Shown: positions 8,195 through 18,472, numbered from the stretch's first letter. The stretch: DNA of 64,000 nt from Micromonospora nigra (GCF_900091585.1 NZ_FMHT01000003.1:1531001-1595000), one strand, 5' to 3'. Made by a program: numbers and translations. Notes: generated by a model from the sequence alone, not told the origin.

Positions 8195-9097
8195 GTGTTC
8201 GACTACGGCGACCGGACCGGTTACGAACCGATCAGTGACATCGACCGCAAGGAGTTCCACGAGCAGGGCTTCCTCCTGCTGCGCAACGTCCTGACGGAGG
8301 ACCACCGGGCCGCGCTCGAGGCGGCGGTCGACCGCGTCTACGCGGAGGAGAAGGCCAAGGGCAACACGACCAAGGACGGCACCCTGCACCTGCTGGGCTT
8401 CCTCGATCGTGACGAGCTCTTCGGCGACCTGCTGACCCACCCGATCGCCTTCCCCTACATGTGGGGCCTGGCGGGGTGGAACATCTACACGCACCACAAC
8501 CACCTCGACGTCACCCCGCCGGCGCTGGAGCCGGAGAAGCCGTACTGGGGGTGGCACCAGGACGGGTACCGGCAGAACTCCGACCCGGAGACGATGGACC
8601 CGAACCTGCCCCGGCCGATGTTCTCGCTGAAGGTCGCCTACGTGCTGTCCGACCTGTCGGAGAACGGTCGCGGGGCGACCAAGGTGATCCCGGGCAGCCA
8701 CCTGTGGAACTCGCTGCCCCGACCGGCGGACACCACCGTGCACAACCCGGACCCGGAGGGCACGGTGGAGATCACCGCCAACCCGGGTGACGCGTTCATC
8801 TTCGACCGGCGGCAGTGGCACTCCCGGTCGACGAACCTGTCGACCATCACCCGCAAGATGCTGTTCGTCGGCTACACGTACCGGTGGATCCGCCCGCTGG
8901 ACGAGCTGCACATCGACAAGGACGGCGAGTGGTGGGCCAACCGGACCCCGGTGCAGCGCCAGCTCTGCGGTGAGGGCACCCACACCGCGAACTACTGGGG
9001 CATCAACTGGGACGGCTACATCGACGACCAGATCCCGCTGCGCAAGGAGCTGAAGGAGCGCGGTCTGCTCGACCGCAACATCCCCTGGCTGCGCTGA
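8195..9097 (+). CDS. Phytanoyl-CoA dioxygenase (PhyH) family Fe(II)/2-oxoglutarate oxygenase
   Basis: The 300-residue protein is of normal PhyH length. The iron-binding facial triad is visible: His121 and Asp123 in WGWHQDGY, and His209 in FDRRQWHSRS with Arg211 nearby for 2-oxoglutarate. Such enzymes hydroxylate or halogenate small molecules using oxygen, Fe(II) and 2-oxoglutarate. EctD ectoine hydroxylase belongs to the family, but there are no ect genes here, so the substrate is unknown. The start is GTG at 8195 with GGGGGAGGG about 9 bases upstream. About 220 bases precede it with a weak -10-like TACGAT at 8139-8144 and no clear -35. Confidence 0.85.
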   Translation: MFDYGDRTGYEPISDIDRKEFHEQGFLLLRNVLTEDHRAALEAAVDRVYAEEKAKGNTTKDGTLHLLGFLDRDELFGDLLTHPIAFPYMWGLAGWNIYTHHNHLDVTPPALEPEKPYWGWHQDGYRQNSDPETMDPNLPRPMFSLKVAYVLSDLSENGRGATKVIPGSHLWNSLPRPADTTVHNPDPEGTVEITANPGDAFIFDRRQWHSRSTNLSTITRKMLFVGYTYRWIRPLDELHIDKDGEWWANRTPVQRQLCGEGTHTANYWGINWDGYIDDQIPLRKELKERGLLDRNIPWLR

Positions 9098-9110
9098 CCC
9101 CGCGCGCCCG

Positions 9111-9144
9111 GACGGGCCTCCTCCCCTGCGGGAGGGGGCCCGTC
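9111..9144. terminator. Bidirectional hairpin terminator (PhyH gene / MOSC gene)
   Basis: A 15-bp stem (one G-T pair) with a 4-base loop, arms starting GACGGGCC and ending GGCCCGTC, lies between two convergent genes just after the PhyH stop. Confidence 0.75.
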
Positions 9145-9165
9145 GGCGTCAGCGCCCCGCGGCGG

Positions 9166-9813
9166 TCAGGAGTTGTCCGCTCCGGCCAGGCGGCGGCGGG
9201 CCTTCTCCCGGATCCACTCCGGAAGGTCCTCGGCCTCCAGCAGCCGGGGCAGCAGGGCCGGCTCCAGGCTCGTGGCCCGGAACACCTCGCCGATGGTGAC
9301 CCCGTGCGAGGGCCGGTGCACCACCTCCACCGGGTCACCGGCGCTCACCTCTCCCTCGCGCAGTACCCGCAGGTACGCCCCGGGGGTCCCCCGGGCCGTG
9401 AACCGCTTGATCAGATCCGGTACGCCCCAGAAGCCGGCGAACGTGGTGCACGGGGTACGCGGCATGCTCACCTGGAGCACGACTGGGCCGATCGCCCACC
9501 GCTCCCCGATCACCGCACCGGTCACGTCCACCGCGTACGTCGTCAGGTTCTCGCCGAACCCGCCGGGGCGGACGGCGCGGCCGATCTCGGCCGCCCACCA
9601 GGCGGCGTCCTCCTCGGCGTAGGCGTACACCGCCTTGTCGGGGCCGCCGTGGTGGGCGGGCTCCCCGATGAAGTCGCCGGCCACCCCGTCGGTGCGGAGG
9701 AACACCGGCCCCTCGACCGGCCGCTTGTCGATGCCGCTGCGCCCGTTCGCGGCACCCGCCCAGGCCGCCTCGGTAACGCCGCCTACATTGACCGATGTCA
9801 CCCTACCCGTCAT
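9166..9813 (-). CDS. MOSC domain-containing protein
   Basis: The 215-residue protein is a stand-alone MOSC domain of the YiiM type. It begins MTGRVTSVNVGG and includes GVAGDFIGEPAHHGGPDKAVYAY and the conserved Cys in MPRTPCTTFAGFWG, which in this fold is placed to carry sulfur or bind the molybdenum cofactor. YiiM-like proteins reduce N-hydroxylated bases and similar compounds with Moco; that role is inferred from family only. The start is ATG at 9813; the longer open frame upstream gives an Arg-rich sequence unlike the family. It is separated from the sugar transporter genes by 118 bases that contain the divergent-looking antisense frame only. Confidence 0.85.
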   Translation of the reverse strand: MTGRVTSVNVGGVTEAAWAGAANGRSGIDKRPVEGPVFLRTDGVAGDFIGEPAHHGGPDKAVYAYAEEDAAWWAAEIGRAVRPGGFGENLTTYAVDVTGAVIGERWAIGPVVLQVSMPRTPCTTFAGFWGVPDLIKRFTARGTPGAYLRVLREGEVSAGDPVEVVHRPSHGVTIGEVFRATSLEPALLPRLLEAEDLPEWIREKARRRLAGADNS

Positions 9814-9931
9814 GATCGTCAGCCTACCCGCCGAAGCTGGTCGCCTCCACGGCCGTCGCGTCGCGCTGGCCGAGCGGATCGCCCCACCGACCGGACCGCC
9901 CCTCCAACCTGCTCGCGACAACCGGGGCGGA

Positions 9932-10843
9932 TCAGCCCTTGACCGCGCCGGCGACCAGGCCGGAGACCATCCGGCGCTGCACGAGCAGGAAGAACACGAT
10001 CACGGGGAGGGTGAACAGGGTGGAGGCGGCCATGACCGGCCCCCAGGCCGTGTCGTCCCGGCCGAAGAAGAACGTCATCGCCACCGGCAGGGTGTAGCTG
10101 TCCTGGTCGTTGATGAAGGTCAGGGCGAAGATCAGCTCGTTCCAGGCGGTGATGAACGAGAAGATGCTCGTCGCCACCAGGCCCGGCGCCACCAGCGGAA
10201 AGAGGATCCGGCGGAAGATCTGCGCCCGGTTCGCCCCGTCGATGGCGGCGGCCTCCTCCAACTCCTTCGGCACCGCGGCGACGAAGCCTCGCAGCATCCA
10301 CACCGCGAAGGGCAGCGAGAAGCCGAGGTAGGTGAGGACGAGACTGGGCAGCGTGTTGTAGAGCCCGAGCCGCTGGATCATCAGGAACAGCGGGATGACC
10401 AGCGCCTCCAGCGGGATCATCTGCACGATCAGCAGCATGATCAGGAAGCTGGTCCGCAGCGTGAACCGGAACCGGGCGACGGCCGTGGCGGCCAACAGCG
10501 CGACGAGGCCGCTGAGCAGCACGGTGCTCCCGGCGACCAGCACGCTGTTGAGGAAGAAGTCACCGAAGGTCACGCCGGGGATCAGGTTTCCGGTGAGGAT
10601 CTCCCGGTAGTGCTCCAGGGTCGGTTCGGTGGGCACCGGCCGGGGCGTACTGGAGAAGATCTCCCGGCTCGGCTTCAGCGAGGTGGCGATCATCCAGTAG
10701 ACGGGGAAGGCCGCGAAGAACGCCACGAGCAGGCCCGCGCCGTTGAGCGCCCACCGGCGCGCACGGCGACCGGCGGGGCGTCCGGGCGTACGCCGGGGTG
10801 GGCCTGCTGCCGGCGCGGGGTGCGCCGTCGCCTGCGGAGTCAC
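9932..10843 (-). CDS. Carbohydrate ABC transporter permease (MalG type)
   Basis: The 303-residue protein is an inner-membrane permease with six predicted membrane segments. It carries the EAA loop for ATPase docking in ELEEAAAIDGANRAQIFRRI, followed by LPLVAPGL-type sequence, as in the MalG/LacG family. It is the second permease of a sugar importer. The GTG start overlaps the stop of the MalF-type gene by four bases (GTGA) and has AGGAGGAGG upstream. No ATP-binding subunit is encoded next to it, so a shared MsiK-like ATPase elsewhere is likely. Confidence 0.93.
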   Translation of the reverse strand: MTPQATAHPAPAAGPPRRTPGRPAGRRARRWALNGAGLLVAFFAAFPVYWMIATSLKPSREIFSSTPRPVPTEPTLEHYREILTGNLIPGVTFGDFFLNSVLVAGSTVLLSGLVALLAATAVARFRFTLRTSFLIMLLIVQMIPLEALVIPLFLMIQRLGLYNTLPSLVLTYLGFSLPFAVWMLRGFVAAVPKELEEAAAIDGANRAQIFRRILFPLVAPGLVATSIFSFITAWNELIFALTFINDQDSYTLPVAMTFFFGRDDTAWGPVMAASTLFTLPVIVFFLLVQRRMVSGLVAGAVKG

Positions 10844-11826
10844 GCGTCCTCCTCCTGCCTGAGCACCATGCGGACGTACATCCCGGTCACCGCCAGCAGG
10901 ATCAGGGTGAGGATCACCGCGATCGCGGCGCCGAGGCCGTACTTGGGCGGGGGTGAGAACGCCTCGGCGTACGAGTAGATGGAGAGCATGAACGTGGGCC
11001 GGTCCTGGGTGCCACCGGCGAGCACGAACTGCTGGGTGAAGACCTTGAAGTCCCAGATCGTGCTGAGCACGACCAGGATCCCGAACACGGGGCGCAGCAG
11101 CGGGAACGTGATCTTCCAGAACACCTTCCACGGGCCGGCCCCGTCGACCCGGGCGGCCTCGTGCAACTCACTCGGGACGCTCTTGAGGCCGGCGAGGACG
11201 CTGACCGCGATGAACGGGAACGAGTGCCACACCACCACCAGGGTGAGGATGGCGAAGAACATCAGCGGCGAGTTGAACCAGCCGTAGCCGGTCCAGTCGC
11301 TGCGCCCGAACAGGCCCTGCGACAGCCCGTCGGGCAGCGCGTTGAACAGCCAGGTGACCAGCCCACTGGTGTCGTCGAAGATCCACTTCCAGACGATCGT
11401 GCCGGTGAGCGCGGGTGTGGCCCAGGCGAGCATCACGCAACTCGCCACGAACGTGGCCATCCTGCTGCCGAGCCGGTTGAGCAGCAGTCCGACCATCGTG
11501 CCGAGCACCATGGTCAGCGCCACGTTGGCGGCGGCGAACAACACCGTGTTGCGCAACACCGTGTGGAAGAAGGGGTCGGCCAGGATCTGGGCGTAGTTGC
11601 CGAGGCCCACCCACGGCCACTCGCGGTCGCCACGCAGTTGGCGGACGTTGTCGAGCCGGTGGAACGACATCACCACCACCTGGCCGAGGGGCCAGAGCAG
11701 CAGGACGCCGATCACCAGGAGGCAGGGCAACAGCAGGAGGTACGGCAGGCGGTCGACGCGACGACGCCGCCGCACGGGGGTCTCCCGCGCGGCGGACGTC
11801 TGTGGCGCCTCGGTCAGGGTGCTCAC
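10840..11826 (-). CDS. Carbohydrate ABC transporter permease (MalF type)
   Basis: The 328-residue protein is a MalF/LacF-type permease with six membrane segments. The EAA loop is ELHEAARVDGAGPWKVFWKI, followed by FPLLRPVFGI. It pairs with the MalG-type permease to form the membrane channel of a sugar importer. Its GTG start shares four bases (GTGA) with the stop of the binding-protein gene, so the three genes form one tightly coupled operon read from 13109 to 9932. Confidence 0.93.
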   Translation of the reverse strand: MSTLTEAPQTSAARETPVRRRRRVDRLPYLLLLPCLLVIGVLLLWPLGQVVVMSFHRLDNVRQLRGDREWPWVGLGNYAQILADPFFHTVLRNTVLFAAANVALTMVLGTMVGLLLNRLGSRMATFVASCVMLAWATPALTGTIVWKWIFDDTSGLVTWLFNALPDGLSQGLFGRSDWTGYGWFNSPLMFFAILTLVVVWHSFPFIAVSVLAGLKSVPSELHEAARVDGAGPWKVFWKITFPLLRPVFGILVVLSTIWDFKVFTQQFVLAGGTQDRPTFMLSIYSYAEAFSPPPKYGLGAAIAVILTLILLAVTGMYVRMVLRQEEDA

Positions 11827-13109
11827 TTGGCGTTGAGGATGCTTTCCATCTCCGCGGCCGCGTCAGCCGTGGCCTGGTCGACCGTCTTCTGACCCTTCAT
11901 GACCGAACTGTTCATCGCCTGGGTCACCGTCTTGTTCCGGCTGACCTCGACCCAGTTGGGGGTGAGCGGGGTGAGTTTGGTGCTCTTCAGCGTGGTGGCG
12001 AACGCGGCCATGATCTTGTCGTCGGCGTAGCTGCCGCCGCTGACCAGGTCGGAGTAGACCGGGAAGAAGCCGAGGCTGTCGGCGAAGGTCTGGGCGTTCT
12101 TCTTGTTCAGCAGCACCGTGAGGTAGTCCCAGGCGAGGTCCTGCCGCTTGCTGTCGCGCCACAGGGCGAGGTCGGAACCGCCGGCGAAGGCCGGGGCCGG
12201 CTGGCCGTTCGGGCCGGGGATCGGGAAGGTGCCCCACACCTTCTCGATCTCGGGATTGTCCTTCTTGATCGCGGCCTGCTGCCAGCTGCCGGCGAAGGCC
12301 ATGGCCGCCTTTCCGGTCGCGAACTGGGTCCGCGCGTCGATCTCGTTCCAGCCGGCGGCGGCGGGCGGGGCCACCTTGTGCACGGTGACCAGCTCGGTCC
12401 AGTAGGTGACCGCCTGCCGCGCCTGCGGCGAGGTGTAGCCGGACTTCCAGGCGTCCCCCTCCTTGGTGGCGATCTCCCCGCCGGCGCCCCAGAGGAAGGA
12501 GTAGAAGGGCAGCTCGGAGTTGCCGGGCAGGGCGATGCCGTAGGTGCCCGGCTTCTTGGCCTGCACCGCCTTGGCCACCGAGACCAGCTCGGCCCAGTTG
12601 GTCGGCGGCTGGACGCCGGCCTCGGCGAACCAGTCGGCGCGGTAGAACATGGCCCGCACGCCCGCGTACCACGGGACGCCGTACTGCCGGCCGTCGAGCT
12701 GGGCGTTGCGGACGAGGTCGGGAAGGATGTCCTTGCCGTCGGCCCAGCCGTCGAGCCGGTCGGTGACGTCGGCCAGGGCTTCCTGGGCGGCCCAGCCCTG
12801 GGTCTCGGTGTTGCCCAACTCGGTGATGTCGGGCCCTTCGCCGCCCGCGAGCGCGGCCTGGAACTTCTTGGGCGCCTCGAGCCACGGGACGTACTGCACC
12901 ACCACGTCGGTATCCGGGTGCTTCTGCCGGAACTCGGCCTCGACGCCGTCGAGGAAGGCGGTCTGGGCCTCGCTGCCCTCGCCCATCATCCAGACCGTCA
13001 GCTTGCTGTTGTCAGCCGCCTCGTCGCCCGAGCCACCGCAGCCGGACAGCACCATCGCGGCCGAGGCCACGACGGCGGTGACCGGGGTCAGCCGCTTCCA
13101 CCTGTTCAC
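11823..13109 (-). CDS. Extracellular sugar-binding lipoprotein of an ABC transporter
   Basis: The 428-residue precursor has a short basic N-terminus, a hydrophobic stretch and the lipobox LSGC, so it is a lipoprotein anchored outside the membrane. The mature part is a family 1 solute-binding protein, with LTVWMMGEGSEAQ, an EFRQKHPDTDV segment and GGEGPDITELGN. It resembles binding proteins for oligosaccharides such as chitobiose or cellobiose, but the ligand cannot be read from sequence. GTG at 13109 is the start, with GGGAG upstream. It is the first gene of the operon. Its upstream region has an AT-rich patch at 13163-13182 that could be an operator. No LacI-type regulator or glycosidase is adjacent. 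Confidence 0.92.
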   Translation of the reverse strand: MNRWKRLTPVTAVVASAAMVLSGCGGSGDEAADNSKLTVWMMGEGSEAQTAFLDGVEAEFRQKHPDTDVVVQYVPWLEAPKKFQAALAGGEGPDITELGNTETQGWAAQEALADVTDRLDGWADGKDILPDLVRNAQLDGRQYGVPWYAGVRAMFYRADWFAEAGVQPPTNWAELVSVAKAVQAKKPGTYGIALPGNSELPFYSFLWGAGGEIATKEGDAWKSGYTSPQARQAVTYWTELVTVHKVAPPAAAGWNEIDARTQFATGKAAMAFAGSWQQAAIKKDNPEIEKVWGTFPIPGPNGQPAPAFAGGSDLALWRDSKRQDLAWDYLTVLLNKKNAQTFADSLGFFPVYSDLVSGGSYADDKIMAAFATTLKSTKLTPLTPNWVEVSRNKTVTQAMNSSVMKGQKTVDQATADAAAEMESILNAK

Positions 13110-13271
13110 GCCACAACTCCCTCGCGCCGTCGTTGGCACTTACCTTCCCTGCGGCACCCTAGTACGAAAAATTCCTTTACGACAGGGCCGGTGCCGGGGC
13201 GAGGCGACCGTATCCCAGCAGAGGGCTGAACCGCCCGGCCGGAGGACCCTGACGAAAGGGTCGTACGCAGA

Positions 13272-13308
13272 CGAAAGCGCCCGGCCCCACGAGGGCCGGG
13301 CGCTTTCG
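13272..13308 (-). terminator. Perfect 16-bp hairpin terminator after the first glsB-type gene
   Basis: Arms CGAAAGCGCCCGGCCC and GGGCCGGGCGCTTTCG enclose a 5-base loop. The hairpin lies 11 bases downstream of the stop of the minus-strand gene at 13320-13604 and also protects the divergent transporter promoter from read-through. Confidence 0.8.
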
Positions 13309-13319
13309 AGCTTCAGTGG

Positions 13320-13604
13320 TTACCGGTGGGTGACGCCGCGGCGACGACCCACACCAGCCACCAGCGCGACCGCGACGGCGGCCAGCAGGACCTGCAGCAT
13401 CAGCTCGCGCCAGTCGATACCGGAGGTCTCGGCGAAGCCGCTGGCCCGGGCGATGACGGTACCGAGCAGAGCGGCGCCGACACCGATGAGCATGTGCAGC
13501 CAGATCGGCATGTTCTGACGGCCCGGTACGACCAGGCGGGCCAGCGCACCGACGATCAGACCAACGATGAGTGCAGTGATGATGCCCCACACGGTCAGCT
13601 CCAC
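13320..13604 (-). CDS. GlsB/YeaQ/YmgE family stress-response membrane protein (copy 1)
   Basis: The 94-residue protein consists of three hydrophobic helices. The family motif VWGIITALIVGLIVGALARLVVPGRQ is recognisable at the N-terminus, followed by MPIWLHMLIGVGAALLGT; it ends in a basic RRR tail. These are the transglycosylase-associated-protein family; despite that name no enzymatic activity is established, and they are usually stress-induced inner-membrane proteins. GTG at 13604 has AAGGAGGG six bases upstream. A very similar gene follows 315 bases upstream in the same orientation, each with its own perfect hairpin terminator, so they are a tandem duplication expressed separately. Confidence 0.88.
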   Translation of the reverse strand: MELTVWGIITALIVGLIVGALARLVVPGRQNMPIWLHMLIGVGAALLGTVIARASGFAETSGIDWRELMLQVLLAAVAVALVAGVGRRRGVTHR

Positions 13605-13865
13605 GGTAACCCTCCTTGATAGATAAAGAATCTGTAACCACATTCGGTGGTGTTGCTCTAGTGACCCTGTAGTGCCCGACCCTCCGAAAATCCAAACCGG
13701 CTTCGCCAGCCCGAATTCCCCAACCGACCCACAACCGGACACGGCCCACCCCGCGCCGTACCGCCCGCACCGCACGGCAGCACTCGCACGCCCCCACCCG
13801 CTCACCAGCACCCCGCACGCCAGCGCCCACACCCACGCCAGCGCCCACAGCCGCACGCACGACGA
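13605..13865. other. Intergenic region between the two GlsB-type genes
   Basis: No gene is supported here. The part next to copy 1 is comparatively AT-rich (around 13617-13650) and probably carries its promoter, with the AAGGAGGG ribosome site at 13611-13618 on the minus strand. The part at 13740-13865 is C-rich, purine-poor low-complexity sequence with irregular CCCACGCC/CAGCGCCCAC repeats. The terminator of copy 2 follows at 13866-13899. Confidence 0.6.
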
Positions 13866-13899
13866 GACGGGCCCCCGACCTTCCGGTCGGGGGCCCGTC
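13866..13899 (-). terminator. Perfect 15-bp hairpin terminator after the second glsB-type gene
   Basis: Arms GACGGGCCCCCGACC and GGTCGGGGGCCCGTC enclose a TTCC loop, 21 bases downstream of the stop of the minus-strand gene at 13920. Confidence 0.8.
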
Positions 13900-13919
13900 G
13901 TCAGGAGTCGGGATCGGAG

Positions 13920-14207
13920 CTACCGGTGGGTGATGCTGCGCCGACGTCCCACGCCGGCCACCAGCGCGACGGCGATCGCGGCGAGCACCACCTGCACCGC
14001 CAGTTCGGCCCAGTCGACACCGCCGGTCACGGTGGCGATGCCCATCGCCCGGGCCAGCACCGTGCCCAGCAGCGCGGCCCCCACACCGATGAGCATGTGC
14101 AGCCAGAGCGGCATGTTCTGGCGGCCCGGCACGACCAGGCGGCCCAGCGCACCGACGATCAGACCGACGGCGAGCGCGGTGAGGATGCCCCACACGGTGA
14201 GCTCCAT
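13920..14207 (-). CDS. GlsB/YeaQ/YmgE family stress-response membrane protein (copy 2)
   Basis: The 95-residue protein has three hydrophobic helices and is a close relative of the product of 13320-13604: ELTVWGI, LIVGALGRLVVPGRQNMP, WLHMLIGVGAALLGT and the basic end AGVGRRR are shared nearly word for word. The differences cluster in the middle loop (GIATVTGGVDWAEL against GFAETSGIDWREL). The ATG at 14207 is preceded by AGGGAG. An upstream in-frame start at 14234 is possible but would precede the conserved start by nine residues. It is a tandem paralogue in the inner membrane, function unknown, probably stress-linked. Confidence 0.88.
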   Translation of the reverse strand: MELTVWGILTALAVGLIVGALGRLVVPGRQNMPLWLHMLIGVGAALLGTVLARAMGIATVTGGVDWAELAVQVVLAAIAVALVAGVGRRRSITHR

Positions 14208-14351
14208 GATCACTCTCCCTCGAGAAATTGCCACCCGGCGGCTTTCCGGTTGGCACCGTCGACTTCCCGGGTTGCCGAAACCCCAAACCGCGCGGCGTCG
14301 ATCACGCTGTCGTCCGTCAATGCACCCACCGCAACCGGGGTGCCACCCGCG

Positions 14352-16229
<1,878 letters not shown>

Positions 16230-16321
16230 AGCGGTCCGTTCTGGTCGGCTGACGTGAGCGGGCCGGCGTACCGCCGGCCCCCTCTATGCTCCCACGCCGC
16301 CACCGGGCTCCCGGCCCGGCC

Positions 16322-16858
16322 TCACTCCACGGGCGGCTCGACGAACAGAGCGGCGAGCTTCGGCAGCCGCCGTCGGGCCTCGTCGGGGTCGTCGACGTCC
16401 CACAGGTCCGCCAGGTCGGGCATCGTCGCCGACATGCGGTCCACCGGCAGCTCGGCTGCGGTGGCCCTGCGGTGGGCGTCCCAGGGCACGGTCAGCATCT
16501 CCTCGCTCGCGCACTCCTCGCCGGTCAGCGAGGCGGCCCGGACCTGCGGCAGCTCGGCCAGCGAGTCCGGGTCGGCGACGGCACGGGCGAAGACGGCCCG
16601 GCCCTGGGTCATCAGCCAGCCCCGGAACTGGTGGAAGCCGTCGTCGGAGACCCCACCGTTGACCAGGTAAGCCGCACCCCACAGGTCGGCCGTGTGCGAG
16701 GCGGACAGCACCCGGGCCTGGTGGCGGGCGTACCCGACGATCTCCTCCGGGTCGCGCTCGGCGAGGAGGGCGACCGTCCGGGCGGCGACCGCACCCGGTT
16801 CTCCCCCGCCCCCGGCGCGGGCCCGGTCGATCAGCTGCCAGAAGTCGTCGGTCCTCAT
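16322..16858 (-). CDS. DUF4240 domain-containing protein
   Basis: The 178-residue protein begins MRTDDFWQLIDRARA, the typical DUF4240 opening, and continues through PEEIVGYARHQARVLSASHTADLWGAAYLVNGG and GFHQFRGWLMTQGRAVF. It has no membrane segment or signal peptide, so it is cytoplasmic. DUF4240 proteins are common in actinobacteria and have no established role; some carry fused WGR-like domains, but none is seen here. The start is ATG at 16858. It diverges from the phosphotransferase-like gene, and the short gap between them is filled with 22-25-bp repeats. Confidence 0.8.
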   Translation of the reverse strand: MRTDDFWQLIDRARAGGGGEPGAVAARTVALLAERDPEEIVGYARHQARVLSASHTADLWGAAYLVNGGVSDDGFHQFRGWLMTQGRAVFARAVADPDSLAELPQVRAASLTGEECASEEMLTVPWDAHRRATAAELPVDRMSATMPDLADLWDVDDPDEARRRLPKLAALFVEPPVE

Positions 16859-16910
16859 GGCCTGGCAGTCTGACAGACCCAGGGGCGTCGACGGTGGCGC
16901 GGCGTGGATG

Positions 16911-17010
16911 TGCACCCGGCACGACCGGGGGCGTGTGCACCCGGCGCGGTATGGGTCTGCACCCGGCACGATGGGGGTGTGCACCCGGCGTACCCGACGA
17001 GCACCCGGCG
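16911..17010. repeat. Five imperfect 22-25-bp repeats sharing TGCACCCGGC
   Basis: The core TGCACCCGGC occurs at 16911, 16936, 16958 and 16980, and GCACCCGGCG again at 17001. The repeats fill the divergent gap between the DUF4240 gene and the phosphotransferase gene and run into the first codons of the latter. They could be operator copies or simple expanded repeats. Confidence 0.75.
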
Positions 17011-18037
17011 GCCCGGCTGGGCCGCGCTGCCGCCGCGGCTGCGGGCCGCCCTCGCCGGCCGGCTCGGCGCACCGGTGGTCGCGGTCCGCACCGCCGAGGC
17101 CGGGTTCACCCGGGGCTTCGCCGGCGTGCTCACCACCGCCGACGGGGATCGGGCCTTCGTCAAGGCCGCGCCCGCCGCCGGGCAACCGCACCTGGTCGAC
17201 TGGTACGCCCGGGAGGCCGCGATCCTCGACCGGCTGCCGGTGGACCTGCCCGCGCCCCGCCTCCGCTGGGCGCTGCGGGAGGCGGGCTGGTACGCCCTGT
17301 GTCTGGACGCCGTCGACGGGCGCGTGCCCCGGTCGCCGTGGCACCCGGCGGAGCTGACGGCCACCCTCGACGCGTACGCCCGGGTGGCCGCCGCCCTGGC
17401 CGAGCCGCCGGCCGAGCTGGTGGCGCTGGGCCTGCCCCACCTGGCGGACCTGGCCCGCACCGACATCCTCTGGTGGGAGGAGGTGGCCGCCGGTCGCGAA
17501 TCCGTGCCGGCCGGCCTGCCCCCGCCCCTGCGGGCGCGGCTGCCCGAGCTGGTCGCCCTGGAGTCCCGGCTGCCCGGGTACGCGGCGGCGGCCGGCGGCC
17601 TGGTCCACGGCGACCTGCGGCGGGACAACGTGCTGGTCGACCGCGAGGGGCGGGCCTGGTGCTGCGACTGGACCTGGCTGTGCCGGGGGCCGGCCTGGTT
17701 CGACCTGGCCACCCTGCTCCTGTCCGGGCGGGACCACCCGGCGGCAGCCGGTTCCGCGCCGGCACCTGACGCCCGCCGCACGGAACCCCCGGCCACCGCC
17801 GAACCACCCCCGGCCACCGCCGACCCACCCGACCTCGACTGCGCCTTCGCAGAGCACCCGGCCGCCGCCGACGCACCGCCGGACGCCCTCGACGTCACGC
17901 TGGCCGCCCTGGCCGGCTACCACCTGACCGCGGCGGCCTCGTCCCCGGCGACCGCCTCGGCCGACCGGCCGGCGCACCAGCGCCGCACCGGCGGCCACGC
18001 GCTGGACTGGCTGGCGCGGCGGCAGGGTTGGACCTGA
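16979..18037 (+). CDS. Aminoglycoside phosphotransferase (APH)-fold kinase-like protein
   Basis: The 352-residue product has the APH/choline-kinase fold. The nucleotide-binding Lys is in AFVKAAPAAG, the Brenner motif is LVHGDLRRDNVLVD (catalytic Asp, Asn) and the metal-binding Asp is in CCDWTWLCRG. It should transfer phosphate from ATP to a small molecule; the substrate is unknown and antibiotic resistance is not implied. An odd Pro/Ala-rich linker of about 50 residues interrupts the C-terminal lobe before a final helix (GGHALDWLARRQGW). GTG at 16979 is chosen because the upstream in-frame residues come from the repeat array; start confidence is moderate. Confidence 0.78.
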   Translation: MHPAYPTSTRRPGWAALPPRLRAALAGRLGAPVVAVRTAEAGFTRGFAGVLTTADGDRAFVKAAPAAGQPHLVDWYAREAAILDRLPVDLPAPRLRWALREAGWYALCLDAVDGRVPRSPWHPAELTATLDAYARVAAALAEPPAELVALGLPHLADLARTDILWWEEVAAGRESVPAGLPPPLRARLPELVALESRLPGYAAAAGGLVHGDLRRDNVLVDREGRAWCCDWTWLCRGPAWFDLATLLLSGRDHPAAAGSAPAPDARRTEPPATAEPPPATADPPDLDCAFAEHPAAADAPPDALDVTLAALAGYHLTAAASSPATASADRPAHQRRTGGHALDWLARRQGWT

Positions 18038-18075
18038 CGTCGCCCGGCCGCCACGCTCCTCCGACGGGGGGCGTT

Positions 18076-18105
18076 TTGGCTCGTTCCACGGCGACCTGGT
18101 AGCCT
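18076..18105 (+). promoter_or_regulatory. Possible sigma-70-type promoter for rpsT
   Basis: TTGGCT, an 18-base gap and TAGCCT stand 80 bases before the rpsT start. The match is partial and unproven, but the gene needs its own promoter because both flanking genes are arranged to exclude read-through. Confidence 0.35.
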
Positions 18106-18183
18106 GGCTCTTCGCGCAGCGATGACGCATGCTCGTCGGGCGCACAAGCTGACCAACCCGAGCTATCAAGACGAGGCTGTCGC

Positions 18184-18450
18184 GTGGCGAACATCAAGTC
18201 CCAGATCAAGCGCAACCGGCAGAACGAGAAGCGCCGGCTGCGTAACAAGTCGGTCAAGTCGTCGCTGAAGACCGCCATCCGGAAGTTCAACGAGGCCGCC
18301 GAGGCCGGTGACGCCGAGAAGGCCGCCGTGCTCATGCGTGACGCCTCGCGCAAGCTGGACAAGGCCGTCAGCAAGGGCGTGATCCACTCCAACCAGGCCG
18401 CGAACCGCAAGTCCGCGATCGCCAAGCGCGTGGGTACGCTCTCCGCCTGA
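18184..18450 (+). CDS. rpsT: 30S ribosomal protein S20
   Basis: The 88-residue basic protein begins [21 protein letters not shown] and ends [21 protein letters not shown], typical of S20 in length and composition. It binds the 5' domain and helix 44 of 16S rRNA early in small-subunit assembly. The start is GTG at 18184. It is the only housekeeping gene of its cluster on the plus strand, opposite holA and lepA, as often in actinobacteria. A 146-base leader precedes it and a strong hairpin terminator follows. Confidence 0.98.
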   Translation: MANIKSQIKRNRQNEKRRLRNKSVKSSLKTAIRKFNEAAEAGDAEKAAVLMRDASRKLDKAVSKGVIHSNQAANRKSAIAKRVGTLSA

Positions 18451-18472
18451 CGAGCGACGCCAGACCCTGACC

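Noticed and set aside
16979..18037. Antibiotic resistance gene
   Set aside because: The APH fold is shared by many kinases; the sequence shows no feature specific to aminoglycoside enzymes.
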